Assembly (NCBI RefSeq): GCF_052118625.1
Contig: NZ_JBQKGW010000003.1
Location: forward strand, 1 to 64,000
Direction of reading: 5' to 3'
Length of the DNA: 64,000 bases
Source of the DNA: Porcincola sp945869225
Lineage (GTDB): Bacteria > Bacillota > Clostridia > Lachnospirales > Lachnospiraceae
Within the stretch, counting starts at the first letter, position 1. The number at the start of each line of letters is the position of its first letter. The notes under the pieces were generated by a model, which was given only the letters and a program-made list of their open reading frames with translations, was not told where the DNA came from and did no database searches. The position numbers and the translations under genes are program-made. This document shows positions 53,681 through 63,147 of the stretch, in pieces.

Positions 53681-55732
53681 ATGGGTATGAGGAATAGAAA
53701 CAGGTTCGCCGCGGTTCTTCTGGCGCTTGTGATGGCTGCCAGCCAGGGGACATGGGCTACAGCCGCCGAGGCACCTGCGCCAGCACAGGAAAGCGTTGCG
53801 GCTCAGGCGGTTTCCGGGAATGAGAGTGCCGCTGACGGAAGCGGTGAGGCTGCTGAGAAGGCGGGAACCGGGACTCCGGCGCTGACCACAGAGGGGACTT
53901 CAGATTCTGAGAAGAGCAGTTCGGACACGGGAAACGGACAGTCTGCCGCAGATGCATCTTCCGCATCGGGAAACGGACAGCCGGAGACTGGTCAGACGGA
54001 GTCCGGACAGGCAGTTTCAGGTCAGATGGAACCAGGGCAGGCAGCCGGGAGTCAGACAGAGTCCGCGCAGCCAGCTTCGGACCAGATCGAGGCTGAGCAG
54101 GCAGCGGCCGGTCAGACAGAGACAGCGCAGCTGGACGAGAAAAAGCTGGCAGAGGAGCCGGCAAAGGTTCAGGGAGAAGTCAAACTGACGGCGTCGATTG
54201 ACGGACAGACCCCGAACTACGGCGGACGGTCAGACGCAATGATTGTCTGGGCAAATCGGGGAGCAGCGAATGGGACGAAGCTGACGCTGAGAGCGGAAGC
54301 CGCGAATCTGAGCAAGAATGCTTCAGTAACCTTTTCCTGGACAAGCAATACCAGTACGGAGATCATTGATCGGCTGTCGGGAGCACAGCCGAAGGAGGAT
54401 GGAGGAAGTGTATCCGACACGGCAGAAACGACGCTGAAGGAAGGTGTCTATGCTTACTTCTGTACAGTCACGGTAGCCGGAGAGGCGGATGCAAATCGGA
54501 ATAAGGATTACACACTGGTCTATATCGTTCGTGACCCGCTTGAGATTGATACGAAGGACACATCGCTTCATGTCTCTCCGAAGGTCGCAACTGTCGCAGA
54601 CTCCGGCACGGCGAAGATGGAGATCAAGGGGAGTCTGAAGCTGTATGGCGACGAGCTTGGAACAGATTGGAATCCTGACGATGAGTATGACTCCTGGGAC
54701 ACGAAGAAGATTTCCTCGAATGCGGATTCTGTTCTGACCACAGCAACTCTGAAGGGCATCGACGATCCATCCTGTACAGTGACCTGCCGGCTTTGGTCGA
54801 AGTACTCGCCGGATGCGGTCTATGGCGTGAGAACTGTGACCTTTACGATCGACACGGTCAACCACACCTACGGCGACTGGAAGGTGACGAAGGAAGCTAC
54901 GGTCTGGTATGCCGGCGAGCGGGAGCATGTCTGCACGGTCTGTGGGTACAAGGAGACGGAGTCGGTCCCGAAGCTGACACCGACGATCACGGCGAACATG
55001 ACGTCCGTGCCGGTTCAGGCAGGGAAGGCCACGGATAAGTTCTGTGTGGCACTGGCGAACGGCGATTTTATCCAGAAGTGGGAGTCCTCGGACCGGAAGA
55101 TCTTCACAGTCTCCGGCAAGTTCAACGGAACCTGCACGATCCGTGCACGCAAGAAGGGAAGAGCCACGATCACGGCGACGGCTGCCAGCGGGCTGCAGAT
55201 CACGGCGCTCGTGAAGGTTCAGAAGGGGATCGTGAAGACGAGGGCGATCATGGGCCTTCCGTCGACGGTTACGATCAAGAAGGGAGAGCGCAGCAGGCTG
55301 ACGCCGGTGCTTTCTCCACTGACAAGCCAGAATCCGGTGACGTACAAGAGCTCCAGCACGAAGATTGCAGCGGTCTCCAGAACCGGCAGGATCCGCGGCG
55401 TAGCACCGGGGCGCTGCAAGGTCACGGTCACATCCGGAAAGGTTTCGGTGAAGGTGACAGTGACGGTCACTGGTGTTGATGCGGCGGCGATCCGGCATGT
55501 CCGCACGGCATATACGCTGAAGAAGGGCAGGACCAGGCAGCTGTATCCGAAGCTGACACCGGCGAATGCGACAAGCCGGATTCGGTACAAGAGCTCCAAC
55601 AAGAAGGTGGTGACCGTATCCCCCACCGGAAAACTGATGGCGAAACGGAAGGGAACCGCAACCATTACGATTCGTGCCATCAATCTGGAAAGCGCTTCCA
55701 TCGTCAGGCAGGTGACGGTCACCGTGCGGTGA
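53681..55732 (+). CDS. Secreted protein with decapeptide repeats and Ig-like (BIG_2-type) domains
   Basis: The roughly 683-residue protein has a signal peptide (RNRNRFAAVLLALVMAASQG, cleavage near ATAAEA). A Ser/Gly/Gln/Glu-rich low-complexity region to about residue 160 includes a 30-bp/10-residue tandem array. A central region of beta character follows, then three BIG_2-like domains at the C-terminus: TPTITANMTSVPVQAG, LPSTVTIKKGERSRL with YKSSSTKIAAVS, and AYTLKKGRTRQLYPKLTP with YKSSNKKVVTVS. No LPXTG or transmembrane anchor is seen at the C-terminus (ends VTVTVR). It is probably a surface or matrix protein. The ATG at 53681 follows AGGAG. Confidence 0.8.
   Translation: MGMRNRNRFAAVLLALVMAASQGTWATAAEAPAPAQESVAAQAVSGNESAADGSGEAAEKAGTGTPALTTEGTSDSEKSSSDTGNGQSAADASSASGNGQPETGQTESGQAVSGQMEPGQAAGSQTESAQPASDQIEAEQAAAGQTETAQLDEKKLAEEPAKVQGEVKLTASIDGQTPNYGGRSDAMIVWANRGAANGTKLTLRAEAANLSKNASVTFSWTSNTSTEIIDRLSGAQPKEDGGSVSDTAETTLKEGVYAYFCTVTVAGEADANRNKDYTLVYIVRDPLEIDTKDTSLHVSPKVATVADSGTAKMEIKGSLKLYGDELGTDWNPDDEYDSWDTKKISSNADSVLTTATLKGIDDPSCTVTCRLWSKYSPDAVYGVRTVTFTIDTVNHTYGDWKVTKEATVWYAGEREHVCTVCGYKETESVPKLTPTITANMTSVPVQAGKATDKFCVALANGDFIQKWESSDRKIFTVSGKFNGTCTIRARKKGRATITATAASGLQITALVKVQKGIVKTRAIMGLPSTVTIKKGERSRLTPVLSPLTSQNPVTYKSSSTKIAAVSRTGRIRGVAPGRCKVTVTSGKVSVKVTVTVTGVDAAAIRHVRTAYTLKKGRTRQLYPKLTPANATSRIRYKSSNKKVVTVSPTGKLMAKRKGTATITIRAINLESASIVRQVTVTVR
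53990..54130 (+). repeat. 30-bp in-frame tandem repeat
   Basis: About 4.7 units of 30 bp encode GQTESGQAVS, GQMEPGQAAG, SQTESAQPAS, DQIEAEQAAA and GQTETAQ in the extended N-terminal region of the secreted Ig-like protein. Confidence 0.85.
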
Positions 55733-55930
55733 GGCGCATGCGGTTTGCTGCCTGCCGTCCTGGCGGTGTGAGGTCCGCTGCATGCTTCTGAAAAATTTGA
55801 GAAGCCGGATAATGGCGGACACAGGCATAAAAAATATAGGGGAAACCGGAAAATATCGCAAAAATCACACCCAAAACAGAAAAAAGGGATGGACAAGTCC
55901 GTTCAGTTGGCGTATTCTTATCTCAACATC

Positions 55931-55971
55931 AAAGGGGATGCAGACCTTTATCAAGTCTGCATCCCCTTTTT
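55931..55971 (+). terminator. Rho-independent terminator
   Basis: AAAGGGGATGCAGAC / GTCTGCATCCCCTTT form a 15-bp perfect stem with a nine-base loop, continuing into a T-run. It ends the transcript of the Ig-like protein. The 405-base space up to livJ otherwise holds only the livJ promoter. Confidence 0.9.
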
Positions 55972-56028
55972 CGATGCACAAACATTTGCAGAACTTCAGG
56001 GAAAGACCGAAAAAGTTTTCCTTCTTTC

Positions 56029-56057
56029 TTGCATTGAAGGGCTGTGAGTGATATAAT
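56029..56057 (+). promoter_or_regulatory. Sigma-A promoter of the liv operon
   Basis: TTGCAT at 56029-56034 and a perfect TATAAT at 56052-56057, with 17-bp spacing, about 80 bases before the livJ start codon. Confidence 0.75.
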
Positions 56058-56137
56058 TCGTGACATGTAGCCGATATAAAGACAATTGTCCGCGCTACAC
56101 GCACAAACCGAAGGCTTCGGAAAGAGGAGGGATGATT

Positions 56138-57364
56138 ATGAACAAGAAGATGATTTCCGTAATCTGTGCAGCGGCAATGGCAGCCGCGACGATGCCGGTC
56201 ATGTCCATGACGGCGCTCGCAGCAGATGACACCATCAAGATCGGTGTCTTTGAGCCGCAGACAGGTGAGAATGGCGGCGGCGGCCTCCAGGAGCTTCAGG
56301 GTGCGCGCTACGCGAATGAGATCCGGCCGACTGTCAAGGTCGACGGAAAGGAGTACAAGGTCGAGCTGGACGAGGTTGACAACAAGTCCGATAAGACAGA
56401 GGCCGTGACCGCGGCACAGAAGCTGGTGGCGGACAAGGTTGTGGCCGTGATCGGCAGCTACGGCTCCGGCGTCTCGATCGCAGCGGGACCGACATTTGCA
56501 GACGCAAAGATTCCGGCAATCGGTGCTTCCTGCACGAATCCGCAGGTCACCTCAGGCTGCGATTATTACTTCCGTGTGTGCTTCCTCGATCCGTTCCAGG
56601 GCTCGGTCATGGCACAGTACGCGTTTGACAGCGGATACAAGAATGTCGCGGTCATCGACCAGATCGGCGATGATTATTCGACCGGTCTTGCGAACTTCTT
56701 TGTAAAGCAGTTCCAGACGCTCGGCGGAACCATCGCGACCGAGCAGCAGTTCCAGACCAATCAGTCTGATTTCAAGGCCATCCTGGCGCAGGTCAAGGCA
56801 GCGAATGCAGACGCCATCTTCGCACCGTCCTCCATCGCAACGGCTCCGCTGATCATCAAGCAGGCACGTGAGATGGGCATCGACGCACCGATCATGGCAG
56901 GCGATACCTGGTACAACCAGACAATCATCGACAACGCAGGCGCTGAGAATGCGGAGGGAACGGTTGTATCGACATTCTTCGATGAGAATGATGACTCCAA
57001 TCCGGTTGCAACCGATTTTGTCAAGGGCTACAAGGAATGGCTCAACGCGGACAAGAAGCGGATTGAGAACAACGGCGGCAATGATGCCATCGTCGGAAAC
57101 TCCGCTCTGTGCTTTGATACCTACAACGTTATCTGCGACGCAATTGAAGCAGGGAATACGATTGACGGGGAAGCGCTGAAGGATGCGATCTCCAAGATCA
57201 ACGGCGACTATGTCACCGGACACATCACCTTCAACGAGACCGGTGATGCGAACAAGGATTCCGCTTACATCGATATCGCGAAGGATGGAAAGTTCCAGTT
57301 CCTGAAGATTGTCACGGTTGGCGGCGGAGAGTCCTCCACAGAGGCGGCAACCGAAGCAGAGTAA
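56138..57364 (+). CDS. livJ: Branched-chain amino acid ABC transporter substrate-binding protein
   Basis: The roughly 408-residue protein has a signal peptide (MNKKMISVICAAAMAAATMP, then VMSMTALA-ADD) and a Peripla_BP_6 fold: IKIGVFEPQTG, VVAVIGSYGSGVSIA, SCTNPQVT, VAVIDQIGDDYSTGLA, FAPSSIATAPLIIKQA. It would bind leucine, isoleucine and valine or related ligands for the permeases that follow. It has no lipobox cysteine at the cleavage site, unlike most Gram-positive binding proteins, so its mode of surface retention is unclear. The ATG at 56138 is seven bases after GGAGGG; the ATG at 56132 is too close. Confidence 0.9.
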   Translation: MNKKMISVICAAAMAAATMPVMSMTALAADDTIKIGVFEPQTGENGGGGLQELQGARYANEIRPTVKVDGKEYKVELDEVDNKSDKTEAVTAAQKLVADKVVAVIGSYGSGVSIAAGPTFADAKIPAIGASCTNPQVTSGCDYYFRVCFLDPFQGSVMAQYAFDSGYKNVAVIDQIGDDYSTGLANFFVKQFQTLGGTIATEQQFQTNQSDFKAILAQVKAANADAIFAPSSIATAPLIIKQAREMGIDAPIMAGDTWYNQTIIDNAGAENAEGTVVSTFFDENDDSNPVATDFVKGYKEWLNADKKRIENNGGNDAIVGNSALCFDTYNVICDAIEAGNTIDGEALKDAISKINGDYVTGHITFNETGDANKDSAYIDIAKDGKFQFLKIVTVGGGESSTEAATEAE

Positions 57365-57477
57365 GCAGAGTCAAGGTCATCCATTTACAGAAGCGAATGT
57401 TTCAGATCACAGCGCCGGCCACCTTGTCAGGACCGGCGCTGTGCGTCAGAACATATACACAGGAAGGGGCAACTTCC

Positions 57478-58359
57478 ATGAGTCTTGCTACATTCGTGCA
57501 GCAGCTGCTGACCGGTGTCTCGCTGGGCGGCGCGTATGCACTTATCGCGATCGGATACACGATGGTTTACGGAATCCTTCGCCTCATCAACTTCGCGCAT
57601 GGCGATCTGTTCATGATGTCGGGCTATTTTATGATCTTTGCGATTGCCTCGATGCCATGGTTCATCGCGATCCCGGTTGCATTCGCGGGCACAATCCTGC
57701 TCGGCATGGGAATCGAGAAAGCGGCGTACCGTCCGCTGAGAAAAGCGCCGCGCATGTCGGTCATGATCTCCGCCATCGGTGTGTCCTATCTGCTGGAGAA
57801 CCTGGCAACCTATCTCTTTACGGCGATTCCAATGGCCTATCCGGAGATTCCGGGACTGAAGAAGATTCTGACGTTCGGGCCGGTTACGACCTCTCTGGTC
57901 ACAATCCTGACCCCGATTCTGACGGTGGTGCTGACGATCGCGCTTCTGCAGCTGATTAACCATACGAAGATCGGCATGGCGATGCGGGCGGTCTCGAAGG
58001 ACACGGAGGCATCAAGGCTGATGGGGATCAAGGTGGATTCCACGATCTCCTTTACCTTCTTCATCGGTTCTCTGCTTGCGGCAGTCGGCGCACTTTTGTA
58101 TTTCACAGACCGCATGACGGTCTATCCGTACTCCGGCGCGCTGCCGGGGCTGAAGTGCTTCGTCGCGGCGGTTCTCGGAGGAATCGGCTCGATTCCGGGC
58201 GCTGTCATCGGCGGTTTCATCATCGGAATCAGCGAGACCTTCATCGTCGCATTCGGATACTCGACGTTCTCAGATGCATTTACCTTCGTGCTTCTGATCA
58301 TCATCCTGCTTGTGCGCCCGACCGGCCTGTTCGGTGAGGCAGCAAGTGACAAGGTCTGA
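57478..58359 (+). CDS. livH: Branched-chain amino acid ABC permease
   Basis: The roughly 293-residue permease has eight or so membrane helices, with the LivH signature GGAYALIAIGYTMVYGILRL, INFAHGDLFM and MRAVSKDTEASRLMGI (EAA-type contact with the ATPase). It forms the channel with LivM. AGGAAGGGG lies before the ATG at 57478; the frame is open upstream but not family-like. It is 113 bases downstream of livJ. Confidence 0.93.
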   Translation: MSLATFVQQLLTGVSLGGAYALIAIGYTMVYGILRLINFAHGDLFMMSGYFMIFAIASMPWFIAIPVAFAGTILLGMGIEKAAYRPLRKAPRMSVMISAIGVSYLLENLATYLFTAIPMAYPEIPGLKKILTFGPVTTSLVTILTPILTVVLTIALLQLINHTKIGMAMRAVSKDTEASRLMGIKVDSTISFTFFIGSLLAAVGALLYFTDRMTVYPYSGALPGLKCFVAAVLGGIGSIPGAVIGGFIIGISETFIVAFGYSTFSDAFTFVLLIIILLVRPTGLFGEAASDKV

Positions 58360-58372
58360 GGAGGTGGCTGGG

Positions 58373-59539
58373 ATGAGCAAGATGAAAGAAAAGGCTGTTT
58401 CCTCGAAAATGAACGGCGGGTATGTCCCCGGCTCCAGTGGGCATGTGTATCAGAAGCGGAGAGATCCGCACCATGTACGCAGTGCTGTGCTCACGATTGC
58501 GGCCTGCTTGCTTCTGGCAGCGCTGATGGCCTTCTATCAGAAGAATGCTTCTGACCATTCCTATGCGATTTCCATCATCGAACGGTCGGCTGTCTATGCG
58601 GTCGCGGCTGCTGCGATGAACCTGGTGACGGGCTTTACCGGCCTGTTTTCGCTCGGAGCGGCAGGCTTCATGGCAATCGGGGCCTACACGACGGCTGTCC
58701 TGACGATCCCGCTCTCGGCCAGGGCGAGCGTCTATTATATGAATGGGATTGCTCCATGGCTTGAGAATCTGCATGTGCCGGTGCTGGTCGCGATGATTCT
58801 CGGCGGGCTGATTTCCGCGGGGTTCGCGGCGCTGATCGGAATCCCTGTTCTGCGTCTGAAGTCCGATTACCTGGCGATTGCCACGCTGGGATTTGCGGAG
58901 ATCATCCGCACGGTTCTGGCAGCGCCGATGATGGATCAGATTACAAACGGTTCCTACGGGCTGAACAACATCCCGGGATTTACGAATATATTCCAGCCGC
59001 TGATTCTGGCAGCTGTCTGCATTGCGATTATGATGCTGCTGCTCCATTCCTCCTACGGGCGTGCGTTCAAGGCGGTCCGGGATGACGAGGTGGCAGCGGA
59101 GGCGATGGGGATCAATCTGTTTCGAACCAAGGAGCTGTCCTTCGTGATTTCCTCGTTCTTCATGGGAATTTCCGGCGGCATGCTGGCACTATTCATGCGT
59201 TCCATCGACACCAAGACGTTCCAGATCACGATGACCTACAACATTCTTCTGATCGTCGTTCTGGGCGGCATCGGCTCCATCACAGGTTCGATCATCGGTG
59301 CGTTCCTGATCAACGGCGGTCAGGAGTGGCTGCGCTTCCTGGATGAGCCGCTCACGGTCGGCGGTGTCACGATCCCGCTGTTCCGTCCGGGCTTCCGGAT
59401 GGTCATTTACAGCATCGTGCTGATGGTGGTTGTGCTGTTCTGGCGCCGCGGCATCATGGGAGACAGAGAGTTCTCATGGAATCATCTGTTCTCTGTCTTC
59501 AGGCGTAAAAAGAAGGCTTCACAAGGAGGTGCACAGTGA
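58373..59539 (+). CDS. livM: Branched-chain amino acid ABC permease
   Basis: The roughly 388-residue protein has a charged N-terminal extension of about 40 residues and then about ten helices with LivM motifs: NLVTGFTGLFSLGAAGFMAIGAY and FKAVRDDEVAAEAMGINL. It is the second channel subunit. GAGGAGGT precedes the ATG at 58373. Its TGA shares one base with the livG start. Confidence 0.93.
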   Translation: MSKMKEKAVSSKMNGGYVPGSSGHVYQKRRDPHHVRSAVLTIAACLLLAALMAFYQKNASDHSYAISIIERSAVYAVAAAAMNLVTGFTGLFSLGAAGFMAIGAYTTAVLTIPLSARASVYYMNGIAPWLENLHVPVLVAMILGGLISAGFAALIGIPVLRLKSDYLAIATLGFAEIIRTVLAAPMMDQITNGSYGLNNIPGFTNIFQPLILAAVCIAIMMLLLHSSYGRAFKAVRDDEVAAEAMGINLFRTKELSFVISSFFMGISGGMLALFMRSIDTKTFQITMTYNILLIVVLGGIGSITGSIIGAFLINGGQEWLRFLDEPLTVGGVTIPLFRPGFRMVIYSIVLMVVVLFWRRGIMGDREFSWNHLFSVFRRKKKASQGGAQ

Positions 59540-60390
59540 TGGCAGAGCCAAGAGAGAATGTCCTCCATGTGGAGAATGTGACGATGCAGTTCGGCGGTGT
59601 CGTAGCAGTGAACAACCTGTCGCTCGATGTGGACAAGGGAGAGATTGTCGCGCTGATCGGTCCGAACGGGGCGGGCAAGACGACTGCTTTCAATGTTATC
59701 ACCGGGGTGTACCAGCCGACGAATGGGCGGGTGCAGTTTCAGGGGGACACGATTATCGAAAACCACCCGCGGGGAAAGATGAGGAAGAATTACCTCGGCG
59801 AAAATGCGGAGCTTTACTCCAACTCGATCGTCAGGACGCCTGACCGCATCACGAAGCTCGGGATTGCGAGAACCTTCCAGAACATACGTCTGTTCAAGGC
59901 AATGACGGTTTTTGAGAATGTTCTGATCGCGACTCATATGCGGTCGGAGGCGAATGTCTTCTCGGCGACTTTCGGACTGAACCGCAGGGAGGAGATGGCG
60001 AACCGTGAGCTTGCGATGGAGCTGATCGAAATGGTCGGCCTGAAGGATGAGGCGGATGCCCTGGCGACTTCGCTCCCGTATGGCAAGCAGCGCCGCCTGG
60101 AGATTGCCCGGGCTCTGGCGACAAAGCCAAGTCTGCTTCTTCTGGATGAACCGGCTGCCGGCATGAATCCGCAGGAGACGGATGACCTGGCAGAGTTTAT
60201 CTGTCGGATCAAGGCGGCGTTCCATCTGAGTGTCTTTGTCATTGAGCATCATATGGATCTGATTATGAGCATATCGGACCGGATCTATGTGCTGAACTTC
60301 GGGAAACTGATTGCCCAGGGCACGCCGGAGGAGATTCAGAACAATCAGATCGTCATCGACGCATACCTCGGGACAGGGAAGACCAACTGA
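59539..60390 (+). CDS. livG: Branched-chain amino acid ABC transporter ATPase
   Basis: The roughly 283-residue ATPase has ALIGPNGAGKTTAFNVIT (Walker A), LLLLDEPAAGMNP (Walker B), IEHHMDLIM (switch His), and the LivG-type C-terminus ending AYLGTG. The signature region reads LPYGKQRRLEIARAL, the LivG variant. It uses ATP to drive import with LivF. The ATG at 59539 overlaps the livM stop, with AAGGAGGT at good distance; a GTG lies one codon earlier. Confidence 0.93.
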   Translation: MAEPRENVLHVENVTMQFGGVVAVNNLSLDVDKGEIVALIGPNGAGKTTAFNVITGVYQPTNGRVQFQGDTIIENHPRGKMRKNYLGENAELYSNSIVRTPDRITKLGIARTFQNIRLFKAMTVFENVLIATHMRSEANVFSATFGLNRREEMANRELAMELIEMVGLKDEADALATSLPYGKQRRLEIARALATKPSLLLLDEPAAGMNPQETDDLAEFICRIKAAFHLSVFVIEHHMDLIMSISDRIYVLNFGKLIAQGTPEEIQNNQIVIDAYLGTGKTN

Positions 60391-60535
60391 GCTGGTGTCT
60401 GCGCGGCAGGCGCAGCCGGTGCCTGTGCGGAGCGGGCTGACCTGTCAGAGCCGACCGGTACAGCCGGAAGTAGCATGCAGCAGCCGGGGAAAGGCCTGAC
60501 AGCAGCGTCCTGAGAATAAGGAAAGCAGGGGTTTC

Positions 60536-61261
60536 ATGGAAAAGACAGAGAATCTTCTGGAAATCAACAACCTGGTCGTCCGGTATGGCGGAATCGAGGC
60601 TGTGCGCGGAATCAGCTTCGGTGTTCCGAAGGGAAAGATTGTCACACTGATTGGGTCCAACGGTGCAGGTAAGTCCTCGACGCTGCGTTCCGTTGTCGGG
60701 CTTGTGAAGCCGGCGGCGGGAAGCATTTCCTTCAAGGGAGAGGATCTTCTGAGACTGCCGACAGAGACGATCGTCACGCGCGGAATCACGATGGTGCCGG
60801 AGGGACGCCGTGTCTTTGTGAATCTGACAGTCGCCGAGAATCTTCGGATGGGTGCCTATATGCGCAAGGACAGCATCGACAAGGATCTGGAACGCGTCTA
60901 TACACTGTTTCCGAGGCTGAAAGAGCGTTCCTGGCAGCCTGCCGGCACGCTTTCGGGAGGCGAGCAGCAGATGCTTGCCATCGCGAGGGCCCTGATGAGC
61001 AAACCGGAGCTGGTCATGATGGATGAGCCGTCACTGGGGCTCGCGCCGATTATCGTCCAGGAGGTGTTTGAGATTATCCGGGAGATCAACAAGGAAGGGA
61101 CGACGATCCTTCTGATCGAGCAGAACGCGAATATGGCGCTTCAGACGGCGGACTATGGCTATGTCATGGAGACCGGGCGGATCACTTTGTCCGGCACTGG
61201 CAGAGAGCTGGCGGAAAATGAGCAGGTCCGCGAGGCTTACCTCGGGAAGGCGAAGGAATAA
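60536..61261 (+). CDS. livF: Branched-chain amino acid ABC transporter ATPase
   Basis: The 241-residue ATPase has TLIGSNGAGKSSTLRSVVG, LSGGEQQMLAIARAL, LVMMDEPSLGLAP and LLIEQNANMAL, the LivF pattern. It is 145 bases after livG; the gap is a GC-rich stretch without a gene. This is the last gene of the operon, followed by a terminator. Confidence 0.93.
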   Translation: MEKTENLLEINNLVVRYGGIEAVRGISFGVPKGKIVTLIGSNGAGKSSTLRSVVGLVKPAAGSISFKGEDLLRLPTETIVTRGITMVPEGRRVFVNLTVAENLRMGAYMRKDSIDKDLERVYTLFPRLKERSWQPAGTLSGGEQQMLAIARALMSKPELVMMDEPSLGLAPIIVQEVFEIIREINKEGTTILLIEQNANMALQTADYGYVMETGRITLSGTGRELAENEQVREAYLGKAKE

Positions 61262-61322
61262 CAGTGGGGCAGGATGCCGGGGAAACACATCAGGAGCTGC
61301 CCCGGGATCGCCATAACATGAT

Positions 61323-61357
61323 GAAACGGCTGGCACTTTGTGCCGGCCGTTTTGTGT
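61323..61357 (+). terminator. Rho-independent terminator of the liv operon
   Basis: AACGGCTGGCAC / GTGCCGGCCGTT form a 12-bp stem with one mismatch and a short TTT loop, followed by Ts. Confidence 0.8.
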
Positions 61358-61407
61358 GAAGGTGACTGCACATCATCTCGCGCGGAGCATGAGATGGCAG
61401 CGGATGG

Positions 61408-61436
61408 TTGATTTTATCCTGTAAATCACCGATAAT
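61408..61436 (+). promoter_or_regulatory. Sigma-A promoter of the xpaC-telA unit
   Basis: TTGATT at 61408-61413 and GATAAT at 61431-61436, with 17-bp spacing, about 55 bases before the start codon. Confidence 0.55.
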
Positions 61437-61492
61437 AAAGCTCATCTGTAAGCTGGATTACAACATCAGTCATAGATAGAGGAACGTCTTGA

Positions 61493-63058
61493 ATGGGAAC
61501 GGAAGAAAAGCAGGCAGGGCAGGATCAGATGAAGGCCGGGAGCGGACAGAATGGGTCCGGCTGGAAGGATATGACCTATCGTGCAGGGAGGGATGTCAGC
61601 GGGCTGGTCGACAGTGCCATCAAAAGCGGGGACTATTCGTCACTGAGTGAGCAGATCAACTGGGCGATGAACCGGGCAGTGGATGCTGTGCACGACTCTC
61701 TTCTGGAAGGCGGCATGCAGTCCGGGACAAGGCCCCAAGGGAAGAGAGCGTCTGATAGAACGGCCTATGAGCAGGCGGTAGAACAGGCCCGAAAGTCTTC
61801 CCGAAGGGCGGCAGCGGAGGCAGACCAGAGCCGGCTCCGGATCCGGAACAATTTCGGGGCGACAGCGGGAAAAGTCATCGGGACAGTCGGGATGATTCCC
61901 AACCTGCTGCTTGCGATCGGGTGCTTCACTGTCGCGCGCTCAGCCGGTGTCGGTCTCTTTTTTCTCGCAATCACCGGTATGTTCTACTGGCTGAGAGACC
62001 TTTCGGTAAAACAGCTGGATGTCATCGATGACGCTGAGACGATCCTCCGGATCCGGAAGGGCCGGGATGTGATTTCCGTGGAGGAGATTGCGTCGGCACT
62101 TGGAAAGAGCAAAAAGGATACCCGGAAGTCGTTGAAGGAAATCCTTCGGAAGGGGATTCTGAACGGACCGGTTTATATGGACCGGGGCGAGACGACGTTG
62201 ATTCTCAGCCGCGAGGCGTATGGGCTGTACAGTCAGACCATGGAATCGTACAGGAACAGGAGGCGCGAGGAAGACAGGCAGAAGCGGAAAGCAAAGAGCG
62301 ATAAGAAAGAACCGGGGAAAAAGGCGGCAGAAATGTCAGGAGACCGGACGGATGCACCGGAGCTTGGCGGAGAGCCGCTGCCGGAATATGGGAAGCTGCA
62401 GGCGCAGAAGAAGGCGCAGCAGGAACACAGAAGAAAGCTCGATGCAGAGACGCAGAAGATTCTGGATGAAGGGCAGGCGTTCATCGGCCATATCCACCAG
62501 AAGAACGAGGAGATTCCGGGGGAGGAGATTTCAGCGAAGCTTGACAGGCTTGAGCGGATCGTGACAGGAATCTTTGAACAGGTCGGGAACAGCCCGGAGA
62601 GCGCTCCGGATCTCCACAGGCTGATGAGTTACTATCTTCCGACGACACAGAAGCTGATTGATACCTATGCGGCACTGGACGCCCAGCATGTGGAAGGGGA
62701 AAATATCGAGAGCGCGAAGCGCGAGATCGAAACCTCGCTTGACACCATCAATGATGCGTATGAGAAACTGTTTGATTCATTTTTCCAGCATACGGCGTGG
62801 GACGTCGGGACAGATGTGTCGGTCATGAAGTCCATGCTCCGGCAGGACGGCCTGACCGAGGATGAATTCCAGCAGATGAGACAGGCGCAGGCCGCGGAAC
62901 GTCAGAGTCAGAGGCCGCCTTCGGGCGGAGATGCAGGACGGGTTTCAGCCCAGAGCGGCAGCCGGGGGACCGGGGCCGGGCTGCAGGCTGCCGCAGCCGG
63001 AGAAATGGCAGGAATGGCACAGGACCAGCTGGAATCCGGGAAGAAGAAAGAGGTCTGA
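61493..63058 (+). CDS. XpaC-like protein (5-bromo-4-chloroindolyl phosphate hydrolysis family)
   Basis: The 521-residue protein has an N-terminal region with the XpaC-like YRAGRDVSGLVDSAI, two hydrophobic segments near residues 125-165 (GMIPNLLLAIGCFTVARSAG, then LFFLAITGMFYWLRDL) and a winged-helix-like stretch (VEEIASALGKSKKDTRKSL). A long charged coiled-coil part and a C-terminal XpaC domain follow. The family name comes from a B. subtilis phenotype; no hydrolase active site is visible. The next gene is telA-like, the usual partner. A role in envelope stress is suggested by that pairing only. Confidence 0.78.
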   Translation: MGTEEKQAGQDQMKAGSGQNGSGWKDMTYRAGRDVSGLVDSAIKSGDYSSLSEQINWAMNRAVDAVHDSLLEGGMQSGTRPQGKRASDRTAYEQAVEQARKSSRRAAAEADQSRLRIRNNFGATAGKVIGTVGMIPNLLLAIGCFTVARSAGVGLFFLAITGMFYWLRDLSVKQLDVIDDAETILRIRKGRDVISVEEIASALGKSKKDTRKSLKEILRKGILNGPVYMDRGETTLILSREAYGLYSQTMESYRNRRREEDRQKRKAKSDKKEPGKKAAEMSGDRTDAPELGGEPLPEYGKLQAQKKAQQEHRRKLDAETQKILDEGQAFIGHIHQKNEEIPGEEISAKLDRLERIVTGIFEQVGNSPESAPDLHRLMSYYLPTTQKLIDTYAALDAQHVEGENIESAKREIETSLDTINDAYEKLFDSFFQHTAWDVGTDVSVMKSMLRQDGLTEDEFQQMRQAQAAERQSQRPPSGGDAGRVSAQSGSRGTGAGLQAAAAGEMAGMAQDQLESGKKKEV

Positions 63059-63147
63059 GGACAAAGTGCGAACGGCGGCTGAGGCCGAGGAAACCTGACA
63101 GGACCAGGGAACGTGATCCGAGAGAACGGGATCGGGAGGAGCAAAGG

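Noticed and set aside
54323..55861. 512-codon minus-strand frame opposite the Ig-like protein
   Set aside because: Its sequence is Arg/Asp/Leu-rich without domain character; it mirrors the repetitive coding strand.
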